Source: Onthophagus taurus
Taxonomy: Eukaryota > Arthropoda > Insecta > Coleoptera > Scarabaeidae
Assembly: GCF_036711975.1 (NCBI RefSeq)
Contig: NC_091972.1
Location: forward strand, 32,121,001 to 32,185,000
Direction: 5' to 3'
Length of the DNA stretch: 64,000 nt
Positions 10,432 through 22,492 of the stretch are shown in pieces (within the stretch, counting starts at the first letter, position 1; each line of letters begins with the position of its first letter). Position numbers and translations under genes: made by a program. Under the pieces are notes generated by a model. It was not told where the DNA came from and made no database searches. It saw nothing but the letters and a program-made list of their open reading frames with translations.

Positions 10432-12870
10432 TACAGGTGTCCCGTTAAGGGTACGGAGCGGCTGTATCTCAACAACGGTAAAGCCTAGAGGTTTGGGAAA
10501 GAAATCCTTATAGGCAAAGTAACTGCCATTGAGAAACATAAAATTCCCGCTATCTCAGAAACTTAGAAGATGAGCTATAATTTTGACATCATTTAATAGC
10601 CTGGATAATACCGCTTCACTTTTTTTTGCGATATTTCTCATATATGTCATAATAAGGGAGGGGAGGCTAATGCGTTTTCATATGTTTAAATTTTAATATC
10701 TCCTTAATCTCTTTAAGTTGATTTAACGCAACTTATCTCTATACTAAGTTGTACCCCTGAGGAGTTATAGACCTTCAAAGTTGGGTCTTAAATTTTTAAA
10801 ACATTCAATATCTTCGTAATACATTAAGCTAGAAAAACCAAATTTGGTATACGTTATGAGTGAATTGGTAGCAAGTTGAGAACAATTGAGGCATTTCAAA
10901 GGGTTGATTAAGGGTGATGGTCCCCTAAATTTTGACAGATTTTTTTAACCTCTTGGTGAATTTAATACATTATTACCTCATTTCATGTAGAATTTAATTT
11001 TAAAACGTTTTTTACTCTTATTATTTTTTAAAAAACATTGTCGTTTTCATAAAAAACTCAAATAACTAATGACACGTATTTCGTTAATGCTACTTAAATC
11101 ATCGAAACTTCAGTAGTCGGCTGTGAAATTGTACGTAATTTTAGGAATAAATTGTTTATTATGACCTAAAAAGACATCATCCATAAACAAATTTAGTTTA
11201 GGTATAATAATTTTCTAGTGATAAAGTGAAAATCTCCAAAATGTCAAAATGAAGTACTTTTGATTTTAAAATCGATTATAACTCAAGAATGAAAGGTGAT
11301 GGCGAAAAGTTTTTTAGGAATAAATTGTTTATTATGAACTAAAAAGATATTATTGATAAACAGATTTTGTTTAGATGTAATGATTTTCTAGCGATAAAGA
11401 GAAAATCCCCATAATGTCAAAATTGAATACTTTTGTTATCAAAATCGATCATTACTCAAAAATTAATTGTGATGGAGATAAGTTTTTTTGAAATAAATTG
11501 TTTATTACGAACTAAAAAGACATCATGCATAAACAGATTTGGTTTAGTTATAATGATTTTCTAGTGATAAAGAAAAAATCACCAAAATATCAAAATTGAG
11601 TACTTTTGGTATTGAAATAGATCATAACTCAAAAATTAAAGGTGATGGAGAAAAGTTTATTTGAAATAAATTGTTTATTATGAACTAAAAGGACATTACT
11701 CATAAACAGATTTGGTTTAGCTTTAATGATTTTCTAATGATAAAAAGAGAAAATCATCGAAATATCAAAATTGAGTACTTTTGGTATTAAAATTGATCAT
11801 AACTCAAGGATGAAAGGTGATGGAGAAATGTTTTTTAGGAATAAGTTGTTTATTATCAACTAAGAAGACATCATCCATAAACAAATTTAGTTTAGATATA
11901 ATGATTTTCTAGTGATAAAGAGAAAATCCCCAAAATGTTAAAACTGTACCTTTGATCTTAAAATCGATCATAGCTTAAAAATGAAAGGTGATGGAGAAAA
12001 TTTCTTTAGGAATAAATTGTTTATTATGAAGTAAAAAGACATCATCCATAAACAAATTTAGTTTAGGTATAATGATTTTCTAGTGATAAAGAAAAAATCA
12101 CCAAAACATCAAAATTGAGTACTTTTGTTATTAAAATTGATCATAATTCAAGGATGAAAGGTGATGGAGAAAAGTTTTTTAGGAATAAGTTGTTTATTGT
12201 CAACTAAGAAGACATCATCCATAAACAAATTTAGTTTAGATGTAATGATTTTCATGTGATAAAGAGAAAATTCCCAAAATGTCAAAATTGGGTATTTTTG
12301 CTGTTAAAATCGATCATAACTCAAGAATGAAAACCTTGTCGTCAAATAACTTTGTAATCTGTTTGTCAAGTTTGACGTACAATTTCATAGCCGACTACTA
12401 AATTTTCTCTTATTTTAAGTAACATTACGAAATACGTGTCTTTACTTATTTAAGTTCTTATGAAAACGACAAAATTTTTTAAAAAATAATAGGAGTAAGA
12501 AAAGTTTTAGAATTAAATTCCACATGAAATGAAGTAGTAATGTATTAAATCCGCCAATAGGTTAAAAAAATCTGTCAAAATTTAGGGGACCATCACCCTT
12601 AATCAACCCTATGAAATGCCTCAATTGAGTTTAATTTGTTAAAAATTAATACCCTTGGTACACTCATAACGTATACCAAATTTGGTTTTTTTAGCTTAAT
12701 GTATTACGAAGATATTGAACTTTTTAAAAATGGAAGTGCCAACTTTGAAGGCCTATAACTCCTCAGATGTACAACTTAGTATAGAGGTAAGTTACGTTAA
12801 ATCATCTTAATTTATTGTCCTCTACATGTGCCAGCTCTGTGTCGGTTCTTATGTGAATCACCCTGTATAT
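10432..12870. mobile_element. Foldback-type element with long inverted arms and tandem-repeat core
   Basis: The arm at about 10710-11142 and the segment at about 12370-12805 are long inverted copies of each other. Diagnostic pairs are GGGTGATGGTCCCCTAAATT (10912) against its complement near 12578, and GTATACGTTATGAGTG (10847) against its complement near 12660. The outer edges carry TATACAGG-TG and CACCCTGTATA. The centre is an array of about 170-bp repeats. There is no transposase frame. This architecture is that of foldback elements, known from insects; the superfamily is unresolved. Confidence 0.7.
11143..12345. repeat. Seven tandem repeats of about 170 bp in the foldback element
   Basis: Each unit opens with GGAATAAATTGTTTATTA or a close variant, at about 11143, 11312, 11491, 11662, 11837, 12007 and 12178. 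Each continues with AAAAGACATCATCCATAAAC, a TTTTCTAGTGATAAAGA block and a GAAAGGTGATGGAGAAAAG block. Units diverge by scattered substitutions and small indels. Confidence 0.8.
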
Positions 12871-13430
12871 TGTGAAATGTATTTATATTAAATATTTTTT
12901 TTCTCTGACGAATTAAATGTACCAAGTTTTTGTACATTTTATAAATAAAGATTGTTATATTGTTATGTTGTATTACCATTATTAATTAATTATGGCTAAT
13001 TTATTACTTAAAAATCTTAAGGAAAATTATAAAAAACAGTTTTTTTAAGATAAAACAGCGTGGGATTAAATGGGTTAATAAAATGCGCAACGCCAAGAAT
13101 ACATTGGGAAAATTTTCAATTAAACAGTTTTTAGTTATGAAATTTAGAACTTCAGTTAGATCAGTGATCACCATCTGTTAAAGACAGTTGGAAATCCTAG
13201 CATTTTAAATATCTCTTTGCTAATTAGCTAATATTATTAATGTTGGTTATTTGGTAAATTATTATTATCTTCTTTATGATTAGGTAATAAATTATACAAA
13301 AAAATTATTACTGTATGAATCTCCTTTTGATTGATAAAAATAATTATTATTATCAATATTAGCTTTAATTTATTAAAGCAATTGTGTATATAATTAAGGA
13401 GTAAAGTTACACATTTTATATACAGGATGA
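12871..13430. other. AT-rich spacer, nothing recognised
   Basis: AT-rich sequence with homopolymer runs. The short reverse-strand open frame here is low complexity (poly-Ile/Asn) and is not supported as a gene. It may be intron or flank of the gene that starts at 15999. Confidence 0.3.
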
Positions 13431-14406
13431 CTGGTACATAAACGTGAATATTGAAATACGTTGTTCTAGAGATCACTTGTAATTGATTACGCTAAACATG
13501 CGTTATAGAAAAGTGAATAATTTAGAAAATATTTCAACTTTTTTTCAAAATAGAGGTGCAGTTTTTGAAGCAGACTTGTAATTGGACCCCCTCTTGTAAT
13601 AAGGAACCAACTGATAATTTTTACTAATAGGTATGAGTTAAGTATTTATTCAAAATTAAAAAAGGTCGTTTTGCATATTACCAATAAGAAACCAACGGTA
13701 AGGTTTTTTCCAGTTGGTTCCTTATTGCAACAGGGGGGGTCCAATTGTGTTTCGCACTGAGTTTTTTTGAGTTAGAAGTTATGTCACATGATCGTGTTAA
13801 TTTTTTTTTAATGTTAGTTGCTTAATTTTTTATGGTTGTCTGAATTAACGTTATGTTTTAGTTCCAATAAGCAACAATAAATAGTAGGTGTAATCGATTT
13901 TGACTTTTATTAACTTTGGGTAGGTTGTCAAAATTGTATTCGCGCCACTTGTTATCTTATTATTGGGTAATTAGAAAGACATTTTGCCATGCTTAATACC
14001 TTATTCGAAATGTAAGAAAACAGAGAAGTTTTTACAATAATTGGTACGCTAAATGTATTATCAAAATTTTGAAATAAACGCTCGTAAATCATTATTTAAA
14101 AATTAACTTAAAAATCGAATATTTCACACCCTATATTTTTAAAGCATCGAAATATTTAAAATGTTTTTCAATTTAAAATGTGTATTAGAGTGTAATCTAT
14201 CCAGAGAAGTCAATACATTGCCAAAGAAACTATTACTACTCTCTAAATTTCAAGATTTGTAAGAGTATGTAATGAACTTGCACAAAAAACAAAAAATTGA
14301 AATAACTCCTAAACTATTCAGCTTTGCATAAGGCATATTTGGCTTAATCAATTACAAATGAGCTCTAGAACAATGTATTTCAATATTCACGTTTATGTAC
14401 CTGTAT
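13431..14406. mobile_element. TIR element of about 0.98 kb (TACAGG...CCTGTA)
   Basis: The left end at 13431-13500 (TACAGGATGACTGGTACATA, then AACGTGAATATTGAAATAC) is matched in inverted orientation by 14345-14406 (CAATATTCACGTTTATGTAC followed by CTGTA). The inverted repeat is about 70 bp with few mismatches. The core contains a smaller inverted pair built on TTGGTTCCTTATT (near 13600 and 13725). No transposase frame. It lies just 3' of the 14436 splice donor, probably within an intron. Confidence 0.75.
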
Positions 14407-14435
14407 AAAAGTTATCCCAACCCAATATTACTCAC

Positions 14436-15999
14436 CTACAACATTCATACTTCTCCATCTAAAATCGTCGATACTCATCAACTCAGGTAAATCAGTCTGG
14501 ACATTAAACCTACTAACAACATCTTCCCTTCGAACCAATAAAACCGATTCGGAAACCAAATAAGACCAAACAACATCCTCTTGAACGCATTCAATTGGGT
14601 TCGCAAAATGAATCCCTTTAGGACTGACCCCAAAAATCATCTGATGATGCCAAGCATCAGGGATTTCCTGCACTTCCTTCTTTGCTTGTTGTATATTTAA
14701 CGTTGCAATAGGAATGGCTCCATTTTTTAACCAAAACTTTAACCATCGTCGTAAATTGATAATTCGTTCAGGAAACATATGAAAAAACCTTGCATAGACT
14801 TTCCCTTCAGTGACTTTATGGATGCAATCGATGATATCTTCATGGGTGGTACCAGCAGTACTTCTCGATAATAAATAATCAGTTAATGGCGCGGAATTTT
14901 TGCGTAAACGGGTGTTAATATTTTGTTGGACTTTTTGTACCGATGTGGAATAATTAAGGGCGTTTAGTACGTTTAAAACGGCTGTAGCCCCACAAGCAGA
15001 TGGTCCTATTTGCATGACAGTTTTTGTTTTGGCCTCTGAGGGAGTCCAAATCATTAAAGATTCGTCGCTGTTATCAGGAGAGGTAATATCTTCAATCGGA
15101 CTTGATTTATCGGTATCATTTGGTTTTAATAATTCTCCTATTGCTAAATGATACTTTTTTATTGAATACAAAGTACTTTTTGTACTTGTTCGTTCTTCTA
15201 ATGGACAACTCCAAGGCATAAACGTACTATCAAGGTTGTTTTTAAAGACTTCGTTAGGTAATTTATTTTCATCGTGTGTTTTCTTTGATTTTTTGTCAAC
15301 ATCAACATTGTTTATTCTAACCTCACTTATTTGAGCACTATTTTCAGGTTGTTTTTTTACAATTTCTTTAATAACTTCCATTTTTGTTAATTCACCATTA
15401 CAAATGTTATTTACTTTTACTTTTAATTCTTTATTAGTATCATCCACTTCCGTTTTTTGATCTAATAAGGGTTCATAATCACCATCAGCACAAGCTCCTC
15501 CAGGTCCTGGATCGAAATCCATCTCTAAATAATCCATTTCTGGGCTATAATTGTGTCCTCGACATACTGACTGTGCGGCAACTTCTTGTGGAATATCTAA
15601 ACTAAAAAATGACACAGGAAGATCAGCATCTTGATCCCCTTTATATGTATAAATACACCCATCATCAGATATTGATAAATTATCATCGTCACTATCATTG
15701 GTCAACCTAAAGTTACGTATATCACATGTCAGATCAATTGTAGGTTCTTGTTGTTCAACACTACCACTACTACCATTAATTTCCAATATAAAACTGCAGT
15801 TTTCGGATACATCTTCAATGTTGTTATTGAGTTTTGTCTTTTTGGTTTTCGTTTTAACAGTTTTTACTTTCGGTATAGCACCTCTACTTTCCATGTTATT
15901 CCGCATTCCGTTTAATAAATTTGCGTTACTATCGCCGTTGGTTAGACCCCTGCTTGTGCCCGGTTCGTCTTGTAAACGCTTTTCCTCCGTAGATTGCAT
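14436..15999 (-). CDS. Uncharacterised protein with peptidase C39-like C-terminal domain (5' exon)
   Basis: A 521-codon exon starting at ATG 15999. Residues 1 to about 320 are acidic, low-complexity and Lys/Ser/Asn-rich, likely disordered. Residues about 325-520 form a compact domain with QIGPSACGATAVLNVLNAL (Cys336, Gln330), DAWHHQMIFGV (His451/452) and HFANPIE (Asn467). A Gln six residues before Cys in a CG-A helix, then His, then Asn/Asp, is the order seen in C39-like papain-fold peptidases; this assignment is inference from motif order. The frame ends at GTGAGT directly after a codon's first base, a perfect donor at 14435. The stop just after it is therefore probably intronic and the protein continues in an exon I could not find. 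There is no signal peptide or membrane segment. The family looks like conserved metazoan proteins of unknown function. Confidence 0.72.
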
Positions 16000-16775
16000 T
16001 GTTTTGAAAACCTAACCCAGTGTGAAAATGGGTGAGAGCCGGATGATTCAAATCACTGTTGAAATCGATTCGAGTGACGAAACTGTTCGTGGAAGTAAAG
16101 CGATCGAAAATCGCATCAAAACTCTATCTAACATGTTGAATTACCATCAATTTTTCTGGGTTTTTCGCGATAATTAAAATACGTGAACGCCATGTTTCTT
16201 TGATGTTTATACGCAGGTGCGAATTATATAATTTTTAATGATAATTCCAAGCTATTCTTGAAATGGATACGATTAGTGTACTCTTTTGTTGTGTATATTA
16301 ATAGTGTTATCATTTGTGTATTTTAATCATGTAGTAATAATACGTAGTTTAGATTTGTGTTTGTTATTTGGGTTGCCTATTTAAAAGTTTTTATAAATAA
16401 ATAATAATAATCTTATTATTAGAAAATTGTTTCATTTGCTTCTTTTATATCAAACTGTTAAGCAAAAGATATTTGCTTATGTTTACAAATTTTATATTAG
16501 ACAAAAATAAGATATTATTTCAATTTTGGTTTTGTTTAAATTTGTTATTATGATTTACTTCCCCTGTCCGATAATAGTTGTTACATTTCAGTAAAAATTA
16601 TTGTAAATATGAAATGCACAAGCGATTTATCTAGATACATAAGGTAGACAATGTAACAATCAAAGTGTGCCATGACCAAAACCGACTTAGCTATTGCACT
16701 TGTTTTGTGATAATTAGTTTCCTTATGTCAAATTTGATTTTTTGAGCGATTTAACCGCTATACATTACATTCAAA
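16000..16775. other. Upstream region of the C39-like gene
   Basis: A short forward open frame of 49 codons begins at ATG 16028 (MGESRMIQITVEIDSSDE) and ends near 16177, divergent from and 28 bp away from the 15999 start. It could be part of a divergent transcript or 5' UTR of the reverse-strand gene; I cannot choose. The remainder, to the mariner start, is AT-rich and empty. Confidence 0.35.
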
Positions 16776-17901
16776 ATGGACAAAAATATTTCGGAATACA
16801 TTTAAACAGGTGGCAAAAAGTGTAGAAAGTTTAACAACGACCAACGTAAGCAAATCTTACATTATTTATTACAAAATGTCAGTCAAGGAAAACTTAAACG
16901 AGGCGCGATAAATGCCGCCGCACGCAAGTTGTCTTGCAGTCGTTCAACGATCTCCAAATTGTGGAAACAAGCTAAAGGTTGTCAAAATAACAATTCTGTC
17001 ATTAATGTTGATTCCCTTGCAAACATTTCTTCTCTTCCTTTGTATAAACGAACTACATTAAAGTCATTAGCTTACGTATAAAAAGTATATTGCATGACAG
17101 ATTAAAGAAAGGAAAGGAAATAAAAAGAATTACTAGTTTTGTTAAACCATTGTTAGCCGAAGAAAATAAAAAGCGACGAATTGAATTTTGTTTAAAGCTT
17201 TTATTACCGTCAGAGTATTTCGAAGATTTGCTGAATTATATACATATTGACGAAAAATGGTTCTATATAACCAAAGCTAAAAGAAGCTTTTATATAACTC
17301 CCGAAGAAGAGCAGCCTTATAGACCTTGTAAGAGTAAAAGATTTATTATAAAGGTAATATTTATGGCGGCAGTTGCTCGTCCACGTTGGGATTTTCATAG
17401 AAAAGCGTATTTTGATGGAAAGTTAGGAATTTGGCCATTTGCATCTTCTTCTCCAGCTAAGAGAAATAGCAAGAATCGGCCAAAGGGAACTTTCGTAACC
17501 AAAGCTGTGGAAGTCGTCAACAAAGAAGAAATAAGGAAAATGATTCTTCATAATTTAATTCCTGCAATACGGGATAAGTGGCCTGTTGGTTTTAAGAAAA
17601 ACACAATATACATTCAACAAGATAATGTAAAGCCACATTTGTACAGTAACGATTTTTCACTAACTATTAAAACCGCAACCGCCCAACAGTCCCGATTTGA
17701 ATGTGTTGGATTTAGGTTTTTTCAATTCCATTCAATCAGTTCAGCATCAACTACCACAAAGAAATATCGATGAATTAATTGAAAAAATCCTACTGGAGTA
17801 TAAGCAGAGAAACTTTAGATAACGTATTTATTTCACTGCAAAAAGCAATGGGGTGTACATTATTACATAAAGGGTACAATACGCTTTACAAACCTTGGTA
17901 A
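16776..17901 (+). pseudogene. mariner-like (DD39D-type) transposase, frame-disrupted
   Basis: The start region gives a helix-turn-helix (NDQRKQILHYLLQN, then GAINAAARKLSCSRSTISKL) with an in-frame stop after eight codons and another near 17080. The catalytic core reads YIHIDEKWFYI (first Asp), KSKRFIIKVIFMAAVARPR, GIWPF, then IYIQQDNVKPH (second Asp). After a frameshift near 17690 come LNVLDLGFFNSIQS (third Asp) and LQKAMGCTLLHKGYNTLYKPW to a stop at 17899-17901. This layout is that of the plant/insect DD39D mariner-like group of the IS630/Tc1 superfamily. Several frame breaks make it inactive. Terminal repeats were not found. Confidence 0.85.
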
Positions 17902-17989
17902 TGCGTAAGTGTTATTTTTGGATTTGTCCGCTATGGGGGCGCTGGTGGATTTTCTAATAATAATGGATATGATTAAGAGATGGCAGCAC

Positions 17990-18880
17990 TATATACAAGC
18001 ATTTTATTGTTTTTTAATATTTACAATTTTTCCTTCTACTATATATATATATATACACCTCCAGATCTTCTACCCTCCTCCCCCCTTTCCAACCTTTCGC
18101 CTCCTCGCCGTCATCTTTTGCCCTCGGCCCCCTCTCCCAATATCAGCTTCCTGTCCATTGCCTCCTCCCTTAGCTCATTACACCTTCTCAGCATATAACT
18201 ATTCCCCCTCTCCTCATTGCCACAGCGGTATCTGGCCACCAATCTCTTCCCTTCATCCTCCCCCTCCATCAACAAATATTTTGACAGTTCCTCTGTCACT
18301 AGTCACTATATCCCCATACCTTTCATTGTATCTCCCTTCTCGTATCTGTGACCTTCTTTCCTGCCTCTGTACATCCCTGTCCCTATCTCTCAGTGCTCTC
18401 CACATTTCACCTCTTTCCGCTCTTCTGTTTTCGATCCCAGATAGTGAGTAGTGAGTATCCCACTCTTCTATAATATTCTTCCCTGTCTCTTTGCCCATAG
18501 ATCAGCTTCCTCCCCTTAATTTCCCTCCAGCACTCTCCCAGAATCCCGCAATGTGGTCTTGCTTCTATCATTTCCTCATACTTCACTGGTCTTCTCCCCG
18601 CCTCCACCCTTACTGCCTCCACCTTAACCTCCTCCCTCAGTACATACCCTGGGGTCTCCCTTGCCAACCCCAGTACCCATCTCCAATATCGTGTTTGTAT
18701 ATCCTCCAGCAAACCTTGTTCTCTCCATCCCCATACTTCTGTGCTGTACATCATTGTGCTCCTTACCAAGCCATCAAATATAACCTTTCTTTTTCCCACG
18801 TTCCTCCCAAAAGTTCTTTCTCCCCATCCCCAAACTTCGCCCAACACCCTATTCGCTCTTTTTCAAAATATCATTCTGAG
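17990..18880 (-). pseudogene. 5'-truncated LINE, RT C-terminus with zinc-knuckle-like tail
   Basis: On the reverse strand 18847-18407 gives an RT C-terminal region (RSTMMYSTEVWGW, RYWRWVLGLARETPGYVLREE). It is followed by a Glu/Arg-rich tail (RDRDRDVQRQERR) and a cysteine-containing end (RYRCGNEERGNSY, near 18225). The two tail frames overlap, so a frameshift separates them. The 3' end carries CAAGCATTTTATTGTTTTT at 17998, shared with the copy at 39563-40198. The insertion interrupts a hAT transposase relic to its right. The proline-rich forward frames here are complements of this acidic and basic tail, not genes. Confidence 0.72.
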
Positions 18881-18884
18881 TAAA

Positions 18885-19610
18885 TGTCGAAATTAATAAT
18901 TTGTCACAGAGGTCATCCAGTTTTTCTTTGCACAATAAAATTTGTTTTGCGGCATCATATAAAGAGTTCTACCTGGTTACACCAAGATAAGTTAGTATGT
19001 GACCCAAAATTTTAAGAATTATTTCACATATTTTGGTCTTCTAGCCTTTGTCCACAACTTCGAACATTCATTAAAAACAGAACTGTTTTTGTTTTTTAAA
19101 TGAGAATTTTGTAGTAGAGAGTAATTCTAGTCTGTTGTAGCAATTAAGTTTAATGTATGTGAGGCTCATCGAAGGTGTTTCGATAAACATATATGATGTT
19201 TACTAGTTGTTGGTTCGGAAGATTCTGCAACACTAGAAAATTGTAAATCTGAAACAATTTCAGTTCCTTCGCCTACATTTTATAAATCTGGAATTAGTGC
19301 CTCAGTTTCGGTCGTTTCAGACACCTGTTCTGTATTATCTTCTTCAGTTTCTTTATCCGTATAAAATCCAAATTCTTGACAACACTTAACGAAATTCGAC
19401 CCATTGTCAGTTCTATTATATGAATCTGTTCCTTCAAATTGACAACAAGATAATGTTACAGATTTTCTTTGTAGATTGTCGGTTATCCAATGACAAGTTA
19501 CTCCAATGAAACTTCTCTTCTATAAGACCATATATCTGCTGTTTTACAGACAAAAGCGCATTTTGACATATCAAGTTTAATGTGTGTGATCATCTGACCC
19601 TATGATCTGA
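18885..19610 (-). pseudogene. hAT transposase fragment (ZBED-like), dead
   Basis: Reverse-strand translation from 19570 gives KCAFVCKTADIWSYRR, then, after a frameshift, GVTCHWI-DNLQRKSVTLSC and NGSNFVKCCQEFGF with an acidic insert. ASHTLNLIATTD near 19150 is preceded by TGA where the family has Cys. Further left come VTRxNSLYDAAKQILLCKEKLDDLCDKL near 18920-18970. These are the mid-transposase motifs of ZBED-type hAT elements. Multiple stops and a LINE junction near 18880 show it is inactive. Confidence 0.75.
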
Positions 19611-19799
19611 CCGCAACTATCAAAACTTATTGAAACATCAAAAATACGCATAATTTAAATTTTGATATAGTAAAGAGATGGGATGGGAATTAGGAATGAA
19701 TCGAACACTATGTAGTGAATGGTTAATGATAAAGTATAAACTATCACTGTTAAGTATATAACTAATATACATATGATGATAAATGTTAAGTATAAGAAA

Positions 19800-20050
19800 A
19801 CTTTAAAAAATTGTTATTGTACTTACTATTGAAAGTACTGGAAGTAGATAAACTACTTGGAGTAAACAAACAGTTCTTCAAGTACTTCTTATGTCAATCA
19901 AGTGACAAATATCCAGTACATTTTAAGCTAAATACTGAAAGTACAAGTATTAAGTACCTACAATTTGAAAGTACTGGCAGTAAACTACTTAAAGTAAAAA
20001 AGTACTGAATACTTTACTTGCAGTACATTTTTACTGCAAGTAGCTCAATT
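19800..20050. repeat. AGTAC-rich hAT-like subterminal sequence
   Basis: About a dozen copies of AGTACT/AAGTAC-type hexamers occur in both orientations (for example GAAAGTACTGG at 19835 and 19969, and AAAAAGTACTG at 19998). Such arrays are usual in the subterminal regions of insect hAT elements. It adjoins the hAT relic on its left and a piggyBac fragment on its right. Confidence 0.45.
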
Positions 20051-20366
20051 CAGAGTACAAGCATTGGTTGATCCGCGTTCCTATTATGTTTTGAACCTCG
20101 AGGTATATGCAGGAAGACAACCAAGTGTGTCTTATAGTATCACTAATTCACCTGCAGATAGTGTTGAGAGGCTCATAGAAGCTATTTCTGGTTCCAATCG
20201 GAATGTAACATTTGATAACTGGTACACTAGTTACGAATTGTTGATGAAACTGCTAAAAGACCATAAGTTGACGTCAGTAGGCACGCTTAATAAAACAAGC
20301 ATTGCATTCCAAAATAATTCGTGTAAAAGCCAAAGACAAGTTTATTTGGTTTTCAAAAAGACATAA
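20050..20366 (+). pseudogene. piggyBac transposase fragment
   Basis: The peptide DPRSYYVLNLEVYAGRQP, then SPADSVERLIEAISGSNRNVTFDNWYTSYELLMKLL and KLTSVGTLNK, is the core of piggyBac (PGBD) transposases: the catalytic-domain region around FDNWYTS. Only about 95 codons remain. Both ends are truncated and no TTAA-flanked termini were found. Confidence 0.85.
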
Positions 20367-21164
20367 CACTTTTAAGATTTAATTTTTATTTAAGATTAAC
20401 ACTTATGATTTTCCATCTATGTAATGCCGGGTTAATTTAATAACAAAATCATAATTTCGGTTGAAAATTGTCGAATTGGTTGTCTATATAGAAGGAACTC
20501 AAATACTGATTAGTGAGTTTGGCATTCAATTTGACAGTTGCTTAAGGTTAGGCATAGGGATTAGGTTATCTTTAAAAGTTAACCGGTTTTTAACAAAAAA
20601 AATGTTAATTCTTGTCAATCAATATATTTAACAGTGATAAATACAATATTTTGTCTTACAGTTATCTATTATTAAGAAGATTGGAGGTAACTAAAAATGT
20701 AAGTATGATTGAGATTATAACATATCATAATTCCGTTTAGTGTTATTCTAAATTAGAAACAAACCATTAATATTAATAAATTAATAAATTTCATTGAAAC
20801 GCTATCACATTTTTTTTAATGATTTAATTTCCTAGATTCAATTTAAGAGATTAGAAATATTACCTATACATATTTATAGCAGTCATATCAAACATAAGTC
20901 AGTATCAAACATAGTACACAATTTTTTAAATAATTAATACAATTTATATAAAGAAAAATTGGATTGCAGCTCAAATATATCACATTATGATATTAAATCA
21001 AAATAATTACTCGTTAAATGGGATTCAAAATAAATTATAAATGTTAATAAACAAGAATAAAAATATATAATTAAGTAAATTGACAATTTCCAAAATATTT
21101 TTGACAGATAACACAAAGACACCTGATAAGTCTTCTTAAAACCTCTTCAAATAATCAGTTAAAA
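20367..21164. other. AT-rich intergenic region upstream of RTCA
   Basis: No coding or repeat motif recognised. The last stretch (21090-21164) holds the 5' UTR and presumed promoter of the cyclase gene; no clear TATA box could be assigned. Confidence 0.4.
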
Positions 21165-22492
21165 ATGTCTAATGAGCTGGTTGAAATAGATGGTTCACAA
21201 TTAGAAGGTGTAAGTATGGGCAGTAGCTTATAATAAAATACTTTGTTACATTCGTTATTATAATAACATTAAATTAATAAATTGTTATCATCAGGGTGGT
21301 CAAATTTTACGAATATCTTTGACAATAAGCGTACTTACAAACACTCCAATTAAAATAATTAACATAAGAGCTGGTCGTTCAAAACCCGGTCTTATGGAAC
21401 AACATTTAAAAGGTAAAAATTAACATCCTATAAAATTTATATATTTAATTAATTAATGTTTAGGTGTTGAACTTGTTTGTGATATTTGCGATGGTAAAGT
21501 CCAGGGTGCGGAAATAGGTTCAACAGAAATAACTTTTCGCCCTGGAAAAGTAAAAAGTGGAAATTATAAAGCTGTTATAAAAACGGCCGGCAGTATAAGC
21601 TTACTGCTTCAAGTGGCACTTCCATGCGTTTTATTCGCAGATGACGAATCGACGTTAAACTTACAAGGGGGTACTAATGCGGAAATGGCCCCCCAAATTG
21701 ATTACACGACGGAGGTTTTCCGCCCATTGTTAGAAAAATTCGGGGCTACGTTCGATTTTTATTTGAAACGGCGGGGTTATTTTCCAAAAGGGGGTGGAGA
21801 CGTTACCGTTACTGTTAAACCCATACCAAATTTAAGCCCGATTGAAATGCTAGAACAAGGTGATGTAACCGGCATTTATGGCTGGAGCTTTGTTGCCGGT
21901 ACTTTACCGCTTCATATGACTCATACTATGGCTAATTCAGCTACTAATCGATTAAGAGATTTTTATAAAAACATTAATATCGAACGTTATAAAGAATCTC
22001 CAGGTGTGAGTGTTGGAAATTGTTCAGGAATTATGTAAGTTTTAGTTAGCTCAAAAATATTTCTTAAACACTTTTTTTAACAAAAATATAGATTAGTTGC
22101 TGAAACTAATAGTGGTTGCGTATTGGGTGGATCTGCTTTGGGAAAAAGAGGTGAAACCTCGGAACAAACGGGTTTGAAAGCGGCCGAGGAGTTAAGAACA
22201 GCATTAAAAAACGGAGCTTGTCTTGATATACATAGTCAAGATCAGGTTATTGTTTTTATGGCGCTCGCTGATGGAATTTCTAAAATTAAAGTTGGTACCA
22301 TCAGCATGCATACAAATACTGCAATTTATGTTATTGAAAAATTAACCAAAGTAAGTTTATTTTACATTGAATTAGATTAGATGTAGCTATTAAACTATTT
22401 ACTTTTAGGCAAAATTTTGTATTACTCCAAGTGGAGAAGGTTCAATTATTGAATGTGTTGGAATTGGTTACAAATCTTCATATTTCCCTTAA
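21165..22492 (+). CDS. RTCA: RNA 3'-terminal phosphate cyclase, five exons
   Basis: Converts an RNA 3'-phosphate to a 2',3'-cyclic phosphate using ATP, through an adenylated histidine intermediate, in the nucleus. Exons 21165-21209, 21295-21412, 21464-22034, 22092-22350 and 22409-22492 join in frame with GT-AG junctions and give 358 residues, the usual length. Signatures are [16 protein letters not shown] across the first junction, [34 protein letters not shown], and [19 protein letters not shown], whose His (codon 22231-22233) matches the adenylated residue. The C-terminus reads [16 protein letters not shown]. The start is the first ATG before the glycine loop. No frame damage. The gene is ordinary and probably functional. 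Confidence 0.96.

Noticed and set aside
11143-12345. Regularly spaced repeats that could be mistaken for a CRISPR array
   Set aside because: Contiguous 170-bp units without unique spacers, in a eukaryotic foldback element.
13237-13476. 79-codon reverse frame as the next exon of the C39-like gene
   Set aside because: Low-complexity Ile/Asn sequence overlapping a TIR element; no acceptor in the needed phase.
17909-18883. Proline/serine-rich forward frames resembling secreted proteins
   Set aside because: They are the complement of the acidic and basic C-terminal tail of a reverse-strand LINE.
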